Made by a program: the position numbers and the translations under genes. Of a DNA stretch of 43,620 nt, positions 7,861 to 15,818 are shown piece by piece. Below the pieces are notes generated by a model. The model ran no database searches. It saw only the letters and a list, made by a program, of their open reading frames with translations, and had not been told where the DNA came from. The stretch comes from Amycolatopsis thailandensis (GTDB lineage Bacteria; Actinomycetota; Actinomycetes; Mycobacteriales; Pseudonocardiaceae): positions 1-43,620 of the forward strand of contig NZ_NMQT01000119.1 in the NCBI RefSeq assembly GCF_002234405.1. Direction: 5' to 3'. Numbering within the stretch: position 1 is the first letter of the stretch; every line of letters begins with the position of its first letter.

Positions 7861-9185
7861 CGGGCCGCCTGGAGCGCGTCACCGGCACGCAGCACGGTCG
7901 CCTCGTCGAAAAGCCGGCCAGCCAGTTGCAGCGACAGCGGCAAACCGTCACCTGTCTTTCCCATCGGCACGGCGAGGACCGGGTTCCCGACGCCGTTCCA
8001 GTACGGCGTCGTGATCTTCTCGAAGACTTCCGCGTTCTGTTGCCCGGCCTCGTCGGCGACGTCGTCGAGCAGCGGAGCGCCGATCGACGCGACGGGACTC
8101 GCGATCACGTCGACGTCGTCGAAGAGCCGCGCCAGTTCCTGCCGCACCACCTGCCGTACCCGTTGTGCCTGCACGTAATCCGCGCCGGACACCAACGCCC
8201 CCGCCGCGAAGATCCCCCGTGCCGAGACGCCGAAGTCCGGCCACCTCGTGATCAGCTCGGCTCGGTGGTGGGCAAGGGCTTCACAGCTCGCCGTGACCAG
8301 CACCGCGGTGGTGAGCTCTTTCCAGTACGGCAACGTGACCTCGATCAACGTCGCCCCCAGGCCCTCCGCGAGAGACAACGTCTCGTCGAAAACTCCGGCC
8401 AGCGCGGGATCGGCGTCTTCGGGGAAATGGTGCTCTCGGACGACCCCGACGCGCAGTCCCGTGAGGTCACCGGTGAACTCCGGCGCCACGAAAGGAACTT
8501 CGGCGATGACCTCCAGCAGTGCCGCGCAGTCACGGGCGGTGCGGGCCAGCGGTCCGATCCGGTCGAGGGTGTGGGCGAGCGGTACGCAACCCGCCCCCGA
8601 TACCCGCCCGTACGTCGGCATCAACCCGGTGACACCGCAGAACGCGGCGGGCATCCGGATACTGCCGGCGGTGTCCGAGCCGAGCCCGGCGAAGAACATC
8701 CCGGCGGCGATCCCGCTCGCCGTCCCCGAACTGGACCCGCCCGCCCAACGCTCGGTGTCCCAAGGGTTCCGCGGGATCGGGAACGGTTTCGCGCGGTCCG
8801 GGACCCCGCAGCCGAACTCCATCGTCGAGGTCTTCCCGACGATGACCCCGCCCGCTTCCTTCACCCGCGTCGTCACCGCGGCGTCGATGCCCTGTCCCCA
8901 GTCGAGCACGGTGCTCTGCGCCGTCGTCGGCGCCTCCGCGACGGCGATGAGATCCTTGACGCCCAACGGGATTCCCTGCAACGGTCCGCGATCCACCCCG
9001 GCCGCGAACTCCCGGTCCGCCCGCCGCGCCGACGCGAGCGCGTGCTCGGGGAACCGGGTGATGTACACCCCGAGTTCGTCGGCGACGGCCAGCGCGCGTT
9101 CCGCCAATTCGACGCTGGTCACCTCGCCGCGACGCAACGCCTGCCCGGCTTCGAGCACCGAGCCCTCGTGTTCTCTCCGCACCAC
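7857..9185 (-). CDS. Amidase-signature enzyme
   Basis: 442 residues from the GTG at 9185, with GGAGG four bases upstream; a second GTG follows directly. The Ser-cisSer-Lys triad is present: Lys77 in GIPLGVKDL, the cis-Ser at 151/152 in WAGGSSSGTASG and the nucleophile Ser175 in SDTAGSIRMPA. Length and motifs fit GatA/AtzE/6-aminohexanoate-hydrolase-type amidases, which hydrolyse carboxamides. A second gatA role is possible but unlikely, because no gatB is adjacent. It is the first gene of a three-gene operon (amidase, 55-aa protein, MFS exporter) joined by four-base overlaps. Its substrate is not deducible from sequence. Confidence 0.9.
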   Translation of the reverse strand: MVRREHEGSVLEAGQALRRGEVTSVELAERALAVADELGVYITRFPEHALASARRADREFAAGVDRGPLQGIPLGVKDLIAVAEAPTTAQSTVLDWGQGIDAAVTTRVKEAGGVIVGKTSTMEFGCGVPDRAKPFPIPRNPWDTERWAGGSSSGTASGIAAGMFFAGLGSDTAGSIRMPAAFCGVTGLMPTYGRVSGAGCVPLAHTLDRIGPLARTARDCAALLEVIAEVPFVAPEFTGDLTGLRVGVVREHHFPEDADPALAGVFDETLSLAEGLGATLIEVTLPYWKELTTAVLVTASCEALAHHRAELITRWPDFGVSARGIFAAGALVSGADYVQAQRVRQVVRQELARLFDDVDVIASPVASIGAPLLDDVADEAGQQNAEVFEKITTPYWNGVGNPVLAVPMGKTGDGLPLSLQLAGRLFDEATVLRAGDALQAAR

Positions 9186-9266
9186 AACCCCTCCGGTCCC
9201 GGCGGCGCCGGAGTGACGCCGCCGGACCAGGGTGCGAGCTGAAGCGCGGTTGAGCGCAAGCCCGTA

Positions 9267-9779
9267 CTACCAGGAAGGGTTGTATCGCAGGCCTTGCTCG
9301 TAGTACTGGTCGTCGGATTCCGCCGGTGCGGGCTGCTCGTCGAGGTCGGGCCCGGCCGGTTCTTCCGAACGGTCCTTGAGCACGACGTTCTCCGTGTCCG
9401 CCGGTGCCCGGCGCGACGCGGGCGGCACGGGGGAAGCCGTTTCACCGGTGTCCTGGTACGACGGCGTGAACCCGAGCCGCCAGCGGAGCCTGTCGGTGAT
9501 GTACCCGGCGTTGCCGATCGGCGCCATCAGTTCCGCACTGCGTTTCGCGGATCCTTGCTGCGCTTCCTGGTAGGTCCGCATGACCGCGTCCGCGATCTCG
9601 GCGGGCGACATCCGCGCCGCGGAGTCACCGACTCTGAGCCGCGTCATCACGCCGTCGGTGTTGACCGAGACGGAGACGGCGCCGTCCGGCGAGGACGCGT
9701 CCACCGAAAGGGCGGCCAAGGCCTCGAGCATCGCCTGCCTGTCGGCGGGCGGTTTCTTGGGCTCCGGTTTGTCAGCCAC
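9267..9779 (-). CDS. YbaB/EbfC-like protein, third gene of an ESX-type operon
   Basis: 170 residues from a GTG at 9779, with GGAGG 4 bases upstream. Residues about 30-105 (GAVSVSVNTDGVMTRLRVGD, ISPAEIADAVM-type helix, YQEAQQGSAKRSAEL) match the YbaB/EbfC fold, a dimeric nucleoid-associated domain found in actinobacterial type VII secretion loci (EspL-like). The C-terminal about 60 residues are acidic and Pro-rich and end in YYEQGLRYNPSW. The gene lies 9 bases after the WxG-like gene, so the two are co-transcribed. It is probably a cytosolic partner or chaperone of the two upstream small proteins; DNA binding is possible but not shown. Confidence 0.75.
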   Translation of the reverse strand: MADKPEPKKPPADRQAMLEALAALSVDASSPDGAVSVSVNTDGVMTRLRVGDSAARMSPAEIADAVMRTYQEAQQGSAKRSAELMAPIGNAGYITDRLRWRLGFTPSYQDTGETASPVPPASRRAPADTENVVLKDRSEEPAGPDLDEQPAPAESDDQYYEQGLRYNPSW

Positions 9780-9788
9780 GATCCTCCG

Positions 9789-10823
9789 TCAGTCGGTGGG
9801 CAGTGGTGACAGTTCCATCGGCGGCTGCTCGAACTTGCCGTCGTTCGAGATGTCGACGTTCTTGTCCCGGACCCGCTTTTCCGTCCCCTTGTCGGTCTTC
9901 TCCGTTTCGAAGTTGCTGGGGTCGAAGGTGTCGCCCGGGCTGACATCCGGCGGCTCGGGGATGGCCGGGAGGCCGTTGATCTCGGCATTGATCTTCGAGA
10001 TCAGCGCCTCCGACGCCCGGTACATGCTTTCCCGGACGCTGTCCACGGAATCTTTGTAGCTGGTGTAGAGGGTTTCAGGGCTGTCCCCGAAGACCGCGGA
10101 CTGCTCGCTGGCGTAGGTGGAGATCCCCGCCCCTGCCGTGGCCCCGGCGAACTGGATGGCGTTCGCGGTGGTGAAGAACGTCGCCGCGGTGAGACCGCCG
10201 GTCGCGGGGGCGGCCGCCACGAGCAAGACTCCGACAGCGGCGGCGAACCCCGCCGCCAGCGCCTTGAACAGAGCGGATTCGTCTTGGCGTTCCTGGTCGT
10301 CCCGGTACTTTTTCGCGGCGGCCAGGAGGGCCTCGGAAAGCTGGGTCAAGTCGTGTCGCGCGGACGCGATGGCGTCACGCGCGGCCACGATGTCGGCTTC
10401 CAGCACGGTGAGTTTGGTGCCCACCCTGGTGTAGGTGTTGACCAGCCCCTGGATGTAGCTCTTGGCGCTCTCCGCCCCTTCGCCGCGCCATTTGAGAAGC
10501 AGGACCAGCGAGCGGTCGAGCGACGTTTTCGTGTCCCCGAACGCGTTCCAGATACGTTCGTACGCCTCGATCATGACCTGCAGGCTGTTGTTCCCGACCA
10601 GTTCCGCCTCGGAGAACTCGAGGAAGAAGTCGCGGACCTCCTCTTTGCGCGGGCCACCGAGATCGAGTTCGAAGCCGGGGAACGGCGAGAAAAGGAGGTC
10701 CAGTGCCAAGAAGGCTTTTTCGGCCCCGACTTTGAGGTCCTCGGAGATTCCCTCGAGAAGTTCTTCGTTGCTGACGCTTTCGGAGGTGGTTTCCGCGTCC
10801 AGCGCGTTGAAGTATCCGTCCAT
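9789..10823 (-). CDS. WXG100-like helical protein with hydrophobic segment, probable ESX-type substrate
   Basis: 344 residues. A helical N-terminal half carries LLLKWRGEGAESAKSYIQGL (a Trp-x-Gly turn, as in WXG100 proteins) followed by two long helices ending in AAAKKYRDDQERQDE, whose YxxxD/E arrangement resembles the type VII export signal. A hydrophobic Ala/Gly-rich region (FKALAAGFAAAVGVLLVAAAPATGG... to about residue 235) could be a membrane-inserting hairpin. The C-terminal about 70 residues are polar and Pro-rich. The gene sits between an EspC-like and a YbaB-like gene with gaps of 8 and 9 bases. No core ESX gene (eccA-E) is in the window, so secretion would depend on machinery elsewhere. 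A toxin-like role is possible; no catalytic domain was recognised. Confidence 0.65.
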   Translation of the reverse strand: MDGYFNALDAETTSESVSNEELLEGISEDLKVGAEKAFLALDLLFSPFPGFELDLGGPRKEEVRDFFLEFSEAELVGNNSLQVMIEAYERIWNAFGDTKTSLDRSLVLLLKWRGEGAESAKSYIQGLVNTYTRVGTKLTVLEADIVAARDAIASARHDLTQLSEALLAAAKKYRDDQERQDESALFKALAAGFAAAVGVLLVAAAPATGGLTAATFFTTANAIQFAGATAGAGISTYASEQSAVFGDSPETLYTSYKDSVDSVRESMYRASEALISKINAEINGLPAIPEPPDVSPGDTFDPSNFETEKTDKGTEKRVRDKNVDISNDGKFEQPPMELSPLPTD

Positions 10824-10831
10824 GCCCGCCG

Positions 10832-11203
10832 CTACCCCTGTTCCCCGTACGCGGCGCGGTTCACTCGCTGCCGGTTCTCCTCGTTGACGGATTCGTACAG
10901 CTCGGCGACCCGCGCCAGCGCTTGGCTGGCGTCCTGCGTGCTGCTGTGCAGCTTCGCGAGCATCTTCTCGACGGCCGCGCGGTGTTCCTCGTAGGCCGCC
11001 GAAACCCCGCGCATGCCCAAGGACTTCCCGAAGGCGGTGTCCGGCGCGAACATGCCGGGGAGGAAGCCGCCCGTGATCGGGTCGGGGGCGGGCACGTCCT
11101 GTCCCTGCACCCCCGTGTGGACGGTGCTGACGATGTCAGCGGCTTTTCCCAGCTCTTTGCTCGACGCCCTGAGATCGTCGAGGTCTGTTTCGAAATCGAC
11201 CAT
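10832..11203 (-). CDS. EspC/WXG100-superfamily small helical protein
   Basis: 123 residues, start ATG 11203 with GAGGTGA upstream. The pattern is two long helices: VDFETDLDDLRASSKELGKAADIVSTV and, after a Gly/Pro-rich linker (PAPDPITGGFLPGMF), VSAAYEEHRAAVEKMLAKLHSSTQDASQALARVAELYESVNEENRQ. This is the layout of actinobacterial ESX-associated EspC-like proteins. It is the first gene of the operon, so it may form a heterodimer with the product of the next gene, as ESX substrates commonly do. No WxG turn is seen in the linker. Function beyond association with type VII secretion is inferred. Confidence 0.7.
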   Translation of the reverse strand: MVDFETDLDDLRASSKELGKAADIVSTVHTGVQGQDVPAPDPITGGFLPGMFAPDTAFGKSLGMRGVSAAYEEHRAAVEKMLAKLHSSTQDASQALARVAELYESVNEENRQRVNRAAYGEQG

Positions 11204-11215
11204 GTCGTCACCTCG

Positions 11216-11686
11216 CTATCCCGTGATTCCACCCCCATGTAAGCAGCGTTGACTTGGCTGAGAGCGCGACTTCGTGATCCGGGCCGGGTGACGAACGTCA
11301 CCACGCGGGGCGGCTCTTCTACCGCTCGATTTCGGGACGCGACCGAGGCGGGCCGGCGGCAGGACACCGTATGCCTTCAGCAGGTTCGCGTGTTTGTCCT
11401 TCTCGTGGGACAGCACCATGACCCGGTAGCTCAGGGCCAGCTGCAACACGATGCCGATGATCAAAAAATGACCAGAGCCGACCCGGACAGGTAATCGTCA
11501 TCAGTGGCCGCCCACAGGGCGATCAGGAACACGCATATCTGGGCAGGACCCGTGTGAGCGCTTTCCCAGTATTCGAGCTTGCGCTGAAAGTACTCCGCGG
11601 CGCGCCGATGTTCGACCTCTGCCTGCTCAGGCAGCGGGTACTCGTACGGGGTAAGGCGGACCGGATGGATCCGGGAACTCCTCCAC
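11216..11686 (-). pseudogene. Small membrane-protein gene broken by apparent frameshifts
   Basis: Three adjoining frames on the minus strand join into one plausible protein. From a GTG at 11686 comes EEFPDPSGPPYP. Then, after a shift at a CCCC run (about 11650), comes EYPLPEQAEVEHRRAAEYFQRKLEYWESA..., with a hydrophobic helix QICVFLIALWAA and SGSALVIF. Finally, after a shift at a run of six T (about 11463-11468), comes LIIGIVLQLALSYRVMVLSHEKDKHANLLKAYG. The reconstruction has two membrane helices flanked by charged segments. As written, each frame ends in a stop. It lies 12 bases upstream of the ESX-type operon on the same strand and may once have been its first gene. Sequencing error in the two homopolymers is an alternative. 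Confidence 0.4.
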
Positions 11687-11737
11687 GAGAGGAGATTACG
11701 CGCGGAAGGATCGGTTGAGTGCCGGTTCCGGGAAATG

Positions 11738-11779
11738 ACAACGGCTTGGCCTGAGGAAATCCTCGGGCCAAGCCGTTGT
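11738..11779 (-). terminator. Terminator hairpin downstream of tRNA-Ala
   Basis: A 14-bp perfect stem (ACAACGGCTTGGCC at 11738-11751 with its complement at 11766-11779) encloses a second short stem GAGG/CCTC. It lies 6 bases past the 3' end of tRNA-Ala on the minus strand. Only a weak T tract follows, so it may also act as a processing or stability element. Confidence 0.8.
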
Positions 11780-11785
11780 CGTGCG

Positions 11786-11858
11786 TGGAGCTGAGGGGAA
11801 TCGAACCCCTGACCCCCGCCTTGCAAAGGCGGTGCTCTACCAATTGAGCTACAGCCCC
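11786..11858 (-). tRNA. tRNA-Ala (anticodon TGC)
   Basis: 73 bases on the minus strand, beginning GGGGCTGTAGCTC at 11858 and ending CAGCTCCA at 11786. The acceptor stem GGGGCTG pairs with CAGCTCC (with a G-T pair), the D arm is AGCTCAATTGGTAGAGC, the anticodon arm is CCGCC-TTTGCAA-GGCGG with anticodon TGC, and the T arm is CAGGG-GTTCGAT-CCCCT-like. CCA is not encoded. It stands downstream of tRNA-Ile as in other actinobacterial gyrA neighbourhoods. Confidence 0.97.
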
Positions 11859-11894
11859 GGATCGCAGGCGATCATGATAACCGCCCGCGCCGAA

Positions 11895-12083
11895 TCAGTT
11901 GTTGCGGGACGCGTCCGCGGCCTTGGTCGGGGCGCTTCCGTTCGTGGAAACGGCGCCGAGCGGGCGCTCGGTCGGCGCGGTGGCCTCACGCCAGAGGTCG
12001 GCCTCGGCCTTGGCGGCCTTGTTGCGCTTGATCACGAACAGCACGCCGCCCGCGATGACCGCGAGTGCCAACAGCTTCTTCAT
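11895..12083 (-). CDS. DLW-39 family protein
   Basis: 62 residues. A single N-terminal hydrophobic helix with two Lys in front (MKKLLALAVIAGGVLFVIKR) is followed by the family's signature DLWREAT and a polar tail rich in Ala, Ser and Thr. DLW-39 proteins are very small, widely conserved actinobacterial proteins usually encoded beside the gyrA/tRNA-Ile/tRNA-Ala cluster, as here; their function is unknown. GAGGGG lies upstream of the ATG at 12083. The tail is longer than the roughly 39 residues that gave the family its name. It is probably a single-pass membrane protein. Confidence 0.85.
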   Translation of the reverse strand: MKKLLALAVIAGGVLFVIKRNKAAKAEADLWREATAPTERPLGAVSTNGSAPTKAADASRNN

Positions 12084-12165
12084 CAGAAGCCCCCTCTTCC
12101 TGCCGAGTTGCTCCGCTTACCCACCGATGCTACTGCACCCGGCTCCGCAACCCCTCGGCCCCCAC

Positions 12166-12179
12166 GTTCCACGTGGAAC
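12166..12179. promoter_or_regulatory. parS-like palindrome
   Basis: GTTCCACGTGGAAC is a perfect 14-base palindrome. It differs from the actinobacterial parS consensus GTTTCACGTGAAAC only by one symmetric pair (T to C, A to G). It sits in the intergenic region between DLW-39 and tRNA-Ile, 16 kb from the parAB cluster. ParB binding is possible but may be weak. Confidence 0.4.
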
Positions 12180-12283
12180 CAAGAACCCTGCCGGGAAGAG
12201 AAAACCGACAGGGCCACAGCCACAACGCTTTCGAGCCGCCGTCTCTTCCCACCCGCCACTACAACGGCTACGTGCCCCAACGC

Positions 12284-12341
12284 CGGGGGGTCCAGGGGGG
12301 CGGAGCCCCTCCTGGCGGGGGTCTGGGGGTTCGACCCCCAG
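12284..12341. repeat. GC-rich double-hairpin intergenic element (REP-like)
   Basis: Two adjacent hairpins: CCAGG...CCTGG arms around a GGGGGGCGGAGCCCC core (about 12292-12315), and an 8-bp perfect stem CTGGGGGT-TCG-ACCCCCAG (12323-12341). Elements of this 'gggtcc..ggagcccc..' style are common between genes in Streptomyces and relatives. The rest of the 317-base gap 12084-12400 holds the parS-like palindrome, the tRNA-Ile terminator and no gene. Confidence 0.55.
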
Positions 12342-12344
12342 AAA

Positions 12345-12393
12345 CGAAAACCGCCCGATCGAGGTTTGCGTTGTCCGCAAACACGACCGGGCG
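12345..12393 (-). terminator. Terminator downstream of tRNA-Ile
   Basis: An inverted repeat with CGCCCG (12352-12357) paired to CGGGCG (12388-12393) and an inner stem GTTTGCG/CGCAAAC around TTGTC. On the minus strand it is followed by a TTTT run. It begins 7 bases after the tRNA-Ile 3' end, which fits a rho-independent terminator. Confidence 0.75.
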
Positions 12394-12400
12394 AATCGGG

Positions 12401-12474
12401 TGGGCCCACCAGGACTTGAACCTGGGACCTCTTCGTTATCAGCGAAGCGCTCTAACCGCCTGAGCTATGGGCCC
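12401..12474 (-). tRNA. tRNA-Ile (anticodon GAT)
   Basis: 74 bases on the minus strand, from GGGCCCATAGCTCAG at 12474 to TGGGCCCA at 12401. The acceptor stem is GGGCCCA/TGGGCCC, the D arm is GCTCAGGCGGTTAGAGC, the anticodon loop is CTGATAA (anticodon GAT) and the T arm is CCAGG-TTCAAGT-CCTGG. It is located directly after the gyrA/DUF3566 genes, as in mycobacteria. CCA is not encoded. Confidence 0.97.
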
Positions 12475-12521
12475 GAACGAGGAGAAGATTACAGGACGCC
12501 TCGCGGCGTCCTGCAACCGGG

Positions 12522-13208
12522 TCACTCTCGTTCGGAAAGGGTCACTTCGAGGCCTCCGGCGAGGTCGGCGGAGACGTTGTAGATGAACGCGCTGACGGTG
12601 GCGAGGGCCGAGATCAGCACGATGTTGATGGCGCCGAGGATGGCCGCGATCCCGAAGACGCGGCCGGCGCTGATCAGCGGGTCGGCCGGTGCGTCGGCTC
12701 CTTCTCCGCCGACGAGCGAGGAGTAGGTCCCGTTGAGTTTGTCCCAGACGCCCATGCCGTCGAGGACGGTGTAGAGGACGCCGACGGCGACGAGCCACAC
12801 GAAGAACAGTGCGACGCCGAGGACGAGGGACAGTTTCAGCACCGACCAGGGGTCGAAGCGTTTGATCTGCAGGCTGGCGCGACGCGGTCCGCGGCCGGGG
12901 CGCCGGAGCGCCGTGGGGGTGGCACGGGTGCGGGAGGCGGACGGGATGGCGGAGGGGGCGGGTTCGCCCTCTCCGCTGTCGCCGAACAGCCTTCTCGCGG
13001 CGGTGCCGCTTACCCCGTGATAGTCGGTCACGGTTGTCGCGTCCTGCTTCGGTTCCGAGTGGGCCACGTCTTCGGTGGCGACCGAAGACACCGAGACCGT
13101 CTGCTCACTGGAGCCTTCGGGTTCCCCGGCACCGCTGTCACGCTGCCAAGGCGGGCTCGACGATCCCGCCTGCGCGCCGCCTGCTTCGGGCTTCTCGGAT
13201 GGTGTCAC
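12522..13208 (-). CDS. DUF3566 two-helix membrane protein
   Basis: 228 residues from a GTG at 13208. Residues 1 to about 115 are low-complexity and polar (Ser, Glu, Pro, Ala). The conserved domain follows: RRASLQIKRFDPWSVLKLSL leads into helix 1 (VLGVALFFVWLVAVGVLYTVL), a loop, then helix 2 (VFGIAAILGAINIVLISALATVSAFIYN), ending in the family's terminal ADLAGGLEVTLSE. DUF3566 proteins are encoded just downstream of gyrA across Actinobacteria (Rv0007 position in M. tuberculosis). Their role is not established, though the location suggests a link to cell-pole or envelope biology. It lies 36 bases after gyrA and is probably in the same transcript. Confidence 0.9.
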   Translation of the reverse strand: MTPSEKPEAGGAQAGSSSPPWQRDSGAGEPEGSSEQTVSVSSVATEDVAHSEPKQDATTVTDYHGVSGTAARRLFGDSGEGEPAPSAIPSASRTRATPTALRRPGRGPRRASLQIKRFDPWSVLKLSLVLGVALFFVWLVAVGVLYTVLDGMGVWDKLNGTYSSLVGGEGADAPADPLISAGRVFGIAAILGAINIVLISALATVSAFIYNVSADLAGGLEVTLSERE

Positions 13209-13244
13209 GAGGTGTCAGTCCTTACCCAGTACGTGGGGCGTCGT

Positions 13245-15767
13245 CTACTGCTCCGACGCCGGGGTGTCTTCTCCTTCAGTACTACCTGCAGTGGCGACGT
13301 CTGAGGGCTCGTCCGCGTTGCGTGCGACCGCGAGAAGAGTGGTTCCTTCGTCGAGATTCATCAGCCGCACTCCCTTCGTCTGCCTGCCTGCCTTGCGCAC
13401 CTGTCCGGCCGAAGTGCGGATCACCCCGCCGCTGGAGGTGATCGCGTAGAGCTCGTCTTCGGCGTCGACGATGACCGCGCCCACCAGCCTGCCACGTTTC
13501 TGGTCGTACTGAATGGTGAGCACACCCTTGCCGCCGCGGCCTTGGACCGGGTAGTCGTCAGTGGGGGTGCGCTTGGCGTAGCCGCCGCCGGTGGCGACGA
13601 GGAGGAACTTGTCCGGCTGGACGACGTTGATGCCGAGCAGTTCGTCGCCGTCGTTGAACCGCATGCCGAGGACACCGGACGTCGCGCGGCCCATGGGGCG
13701 CAGTGCTTCGTCGGTGGCGTGGAAGCGGATCGACTGGCCTTCCGCGGACACGAGGAGCAGGTCGTCCTCGGCGGCCGCGAGGACCGCACCGACGAGTTCG
13801 TCGCCTTCGCGCAGGTTGACGGCGATGAGGCCGCCGGCGCGGTTGGAGTCGAAGTCGGTGAGCTTGGTCTTCTTCACCAGGCCGCGGCGGGTCGCGAGCA
13901 CGAGGTACGGGGCGACCTCGTAGTTCGGGATCTCGATGACCTGGGCGATCTTCTCGTCGGGCTGGAACGCGAGCAGGTTCGCGACGTGCTGGCCGCGCGC
14001 GTTGCGGTTGGCCTCGGGCAGGTCGTAGGCCTTGGCGCGGTAGACGCGGCCCTTGTTCGTGAAGAACAGGATCCAGTCGTGCGTCGAGCAGACGAAGAAG
14101 TGCTGGACGATGTCGTCCTGTTTGAGGGTCGCGCCCTGGACTCCCTTGCCGCCGCGTTTCTGCGAGCGGTACAGGTCGGTTTTCGTCCGCTTGGCGTACC
14201 CCGTGCGGGTGATGGTGACGACGACGTCCTCGACCGCGATAAGGTCTTCGACGGAGACTTCGCCGTCGAACGGGATGATCTTGGTGCGCCGGTCGTCGCC
14301 GTACTTGTCGACGATCTCCTGGAGCTCCTCGGCGATGATCGTGCGCTGCCGCTCGGGCTTCTCGAGGATGTCCTTGAGGTCGGCGATCTCGAGTTCGATC
14401 TCGGCGAGGGTGTCGATGATCCGCTGCCGCTCCAGTGCCGCGAGGCGGCGGAGCTGCATGTCGAGGATCGCGGTCGCCTGGATCTCGTCGACGTCGAGCA
14501 GGCTCATCAGGGCGGGCCGGGCCTCTTCGGCCGAGGGCGACCGCCGGATCAGGGCGATGACCTCGTCGAGCATGTCCAGCGCCTTGACCAGACCGCGCAG
14601 GATGTGGGCGCGTTCCTCGGCCTTCCGCAGCCGGTACCGGGTCCGGCGGACGATGACCTCGATCTGGTGCTTCACGTAGTGCCGGATCATCTGGTCCAGG
14701 CGCAGCGTGCGGGGCACGCCGTCGACCAGGGCCAGCATGTTGACACCGAAGTTCTGCTGCAGCTGGGTGTGCTTGAACAGGTTGTTCAGCACGACCTTCG
14801 CGACGGCGTCGCGTTTGATCGTGACGACGATCCGCATGCCGCTGCGGCTGTTGGACTCGTCGGCGATGTCGGAGATGCCGGTGAGCTTGCCGTCGCGGAC
14901 GAGGTTCGCGATGTTCTCGACCAGGTTGTCCGGGTTGACCTGGAACGGCAGTTCGGACACGACCAGGATGGTCCGGCCCTTGGCGTCCTCTTCGACCTCG
15001 ACGACCGCGCGCATGCGCACGGAACCGCGGCCGGTGCGGTACGCGTCCTCGATGCCGGAGGTGCCGAGGATCATCGCCTTGGTCGGGAAGTCCGGGCCCT
15101 TGATCCGGACGAGCAGCGCGGCGAGCAGCTCGTCGTCGGTCGCGTCGTAGTTCTCCAGCGCCCATTTGACGCCGTCGGCGACCTCGCGCAGGTTGTGCGG
15201 CGGGATGTTGGTCGCCATCCCGACCGCGATCCCGGAACCACCGTTGACCAGCAGGTTCGGGAAGCGCGACGGCAGGACGTCGGGCTCCTGGGTGCGGCCG
15301 TCGTAGTTGTCGGAGAAGTCGACGGTGTCTTCTTCGATGTCCTGCAGCATGTGCATCGCGAGATGCGCGAGCCGGGACTCGGTGTACCGCATGGCGGCGG
15401 CGGGGTCGTTGCCCGGCGAGCCGAAGTTGCCCTGCCCGTCGATCAGCGGGTACCGCAGCGACCACGGCTGGGCGAGCCGCACCAGCGCGTCGTAGATCGC
15501 GGAGTCGCCGTGCGGGTGGTAGTTGCCCATCACGTCGCCGACGACGCGGGAGCACTTGTTGTACCCGCGCTCGGGGCGGAAGCCGGAGTCGAACATCGAG
15601 TACAGCACGCGGCGGTGCACCGGCTTGAGGCCGTCCCGCACGTCTGGCAGCGCCCGCGACACGATGACGCTCATCGCGTAGTCGATGTAGGAGCGCTGCA
15701 TCTCCTGCTGGATGTCGACCGGTTCGATCCGGTCGTGGTCCGGAGCCGGCGGCAAGGTTTCCGTCAT
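13245..15767 (-). CDS. gyrA: DNA gyrase subunit A
   Basis: 840 residues, normal length. It is the breakage-reunion subunit of the A2B2 gyrase that introduces negative supercoils. The catalytic Tyr is Tyr128 in AAAMRYTES. The quinolone-determining segment reads GNYHPHGDSAIYDALVRLAQPW, with Ser89 at the position of E. coli Ser83 (Ala90 in M. tuberculosis) and Asp93 at that of E. coli Asp87, so a wild-type susceptible state is expected. The coiled-coil region and the C-terminal beta-pinwheel follow, with the GyrA box seen as SQKRGGKGVQ. A glutamate-rich tail ends the protein. It lies 51 bases after gyrB on the same strand. Confidence 0.99.
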   Translation of the reverse strand: MTETLPPAPDHDRIEPVDIQQEMQRSYIDYAMSVIVSRALPDVRDGLKPVHRRVLYSMFDSGFRPERGYNKCSRVVGDVMGNYHPHGDSAIYDALVRLAQPWSLRYPLIDGQGNFGSPGNDPAAAMRYTESRLAHLAMHMLQDIEEDTVDFSDNYDGRTQEPDVLPSRFPNLLVNGGSGIAVGMATNIPPHNLREVADGVKWALENYDATDDELLAALLVRIKGPDFPTKAMILGTSGIEDAYRTGRGSVRMRAVVEVEEDAKGRTILVVSELPFQVNPDNLVENIANLVRDGKLTGISDIADESNSRSGMRIVVTIKRDAVAKVVLNNLFKHTQLQQNFGVNMLALVDGVPRTLRLDQMIRHYVKHQIEVIVRRTRYRLRKAEERAHILRGLVKALDMLDEVIALIRRSPSAEEARPALMSLLDVDEIQATAILDMQLRRLAALERQRIIDTLAEIELEIADLKDILEKPERQRTIIAEELQEIVDKYGDDRRTKIIPFDGEVSVEDLIAVEDVVVTITRTGYAKRTKTDLYRSQKRGGKGVQGATLKQDDIVQHFFVCSTHDWILFFTNKGRVYRAKAYDLPEANRNARGQHVANLLAFQPDEKIAQVIEIPNYEVAPYLVLATRRGLVKKTKLTDFDSNRAGGLIAVNLREGDELVGAVLAAAEDDLLLVSAEGQSIRFHATDEALRPMGRATSGVLGMRFNDGDELLGINVVQPDKFLLVATGGGYAKRTPTDDYPVQGRGGKGVLTIQYDQKRGRLVGAVIVDAEDELYAITSSGGVIRTSAGQVRKAGRQTKGVRLMNLDEGTTLLAVARNADEPSDVATAGSTEGEDTPASEQ

Positions 15768-15818
15768 GAGGTCCTTCTCGTGGGAGCAGTCCTAAGGGGA
15801 CAAAAGAGCGGGACGTCG

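Noticed and set aside
12117..12380. Small ORFs between DLW-39 and tRNA-Ile
   Set aside because: They are built from the GC-rich hairpin element and terminator; no protein-like composition.
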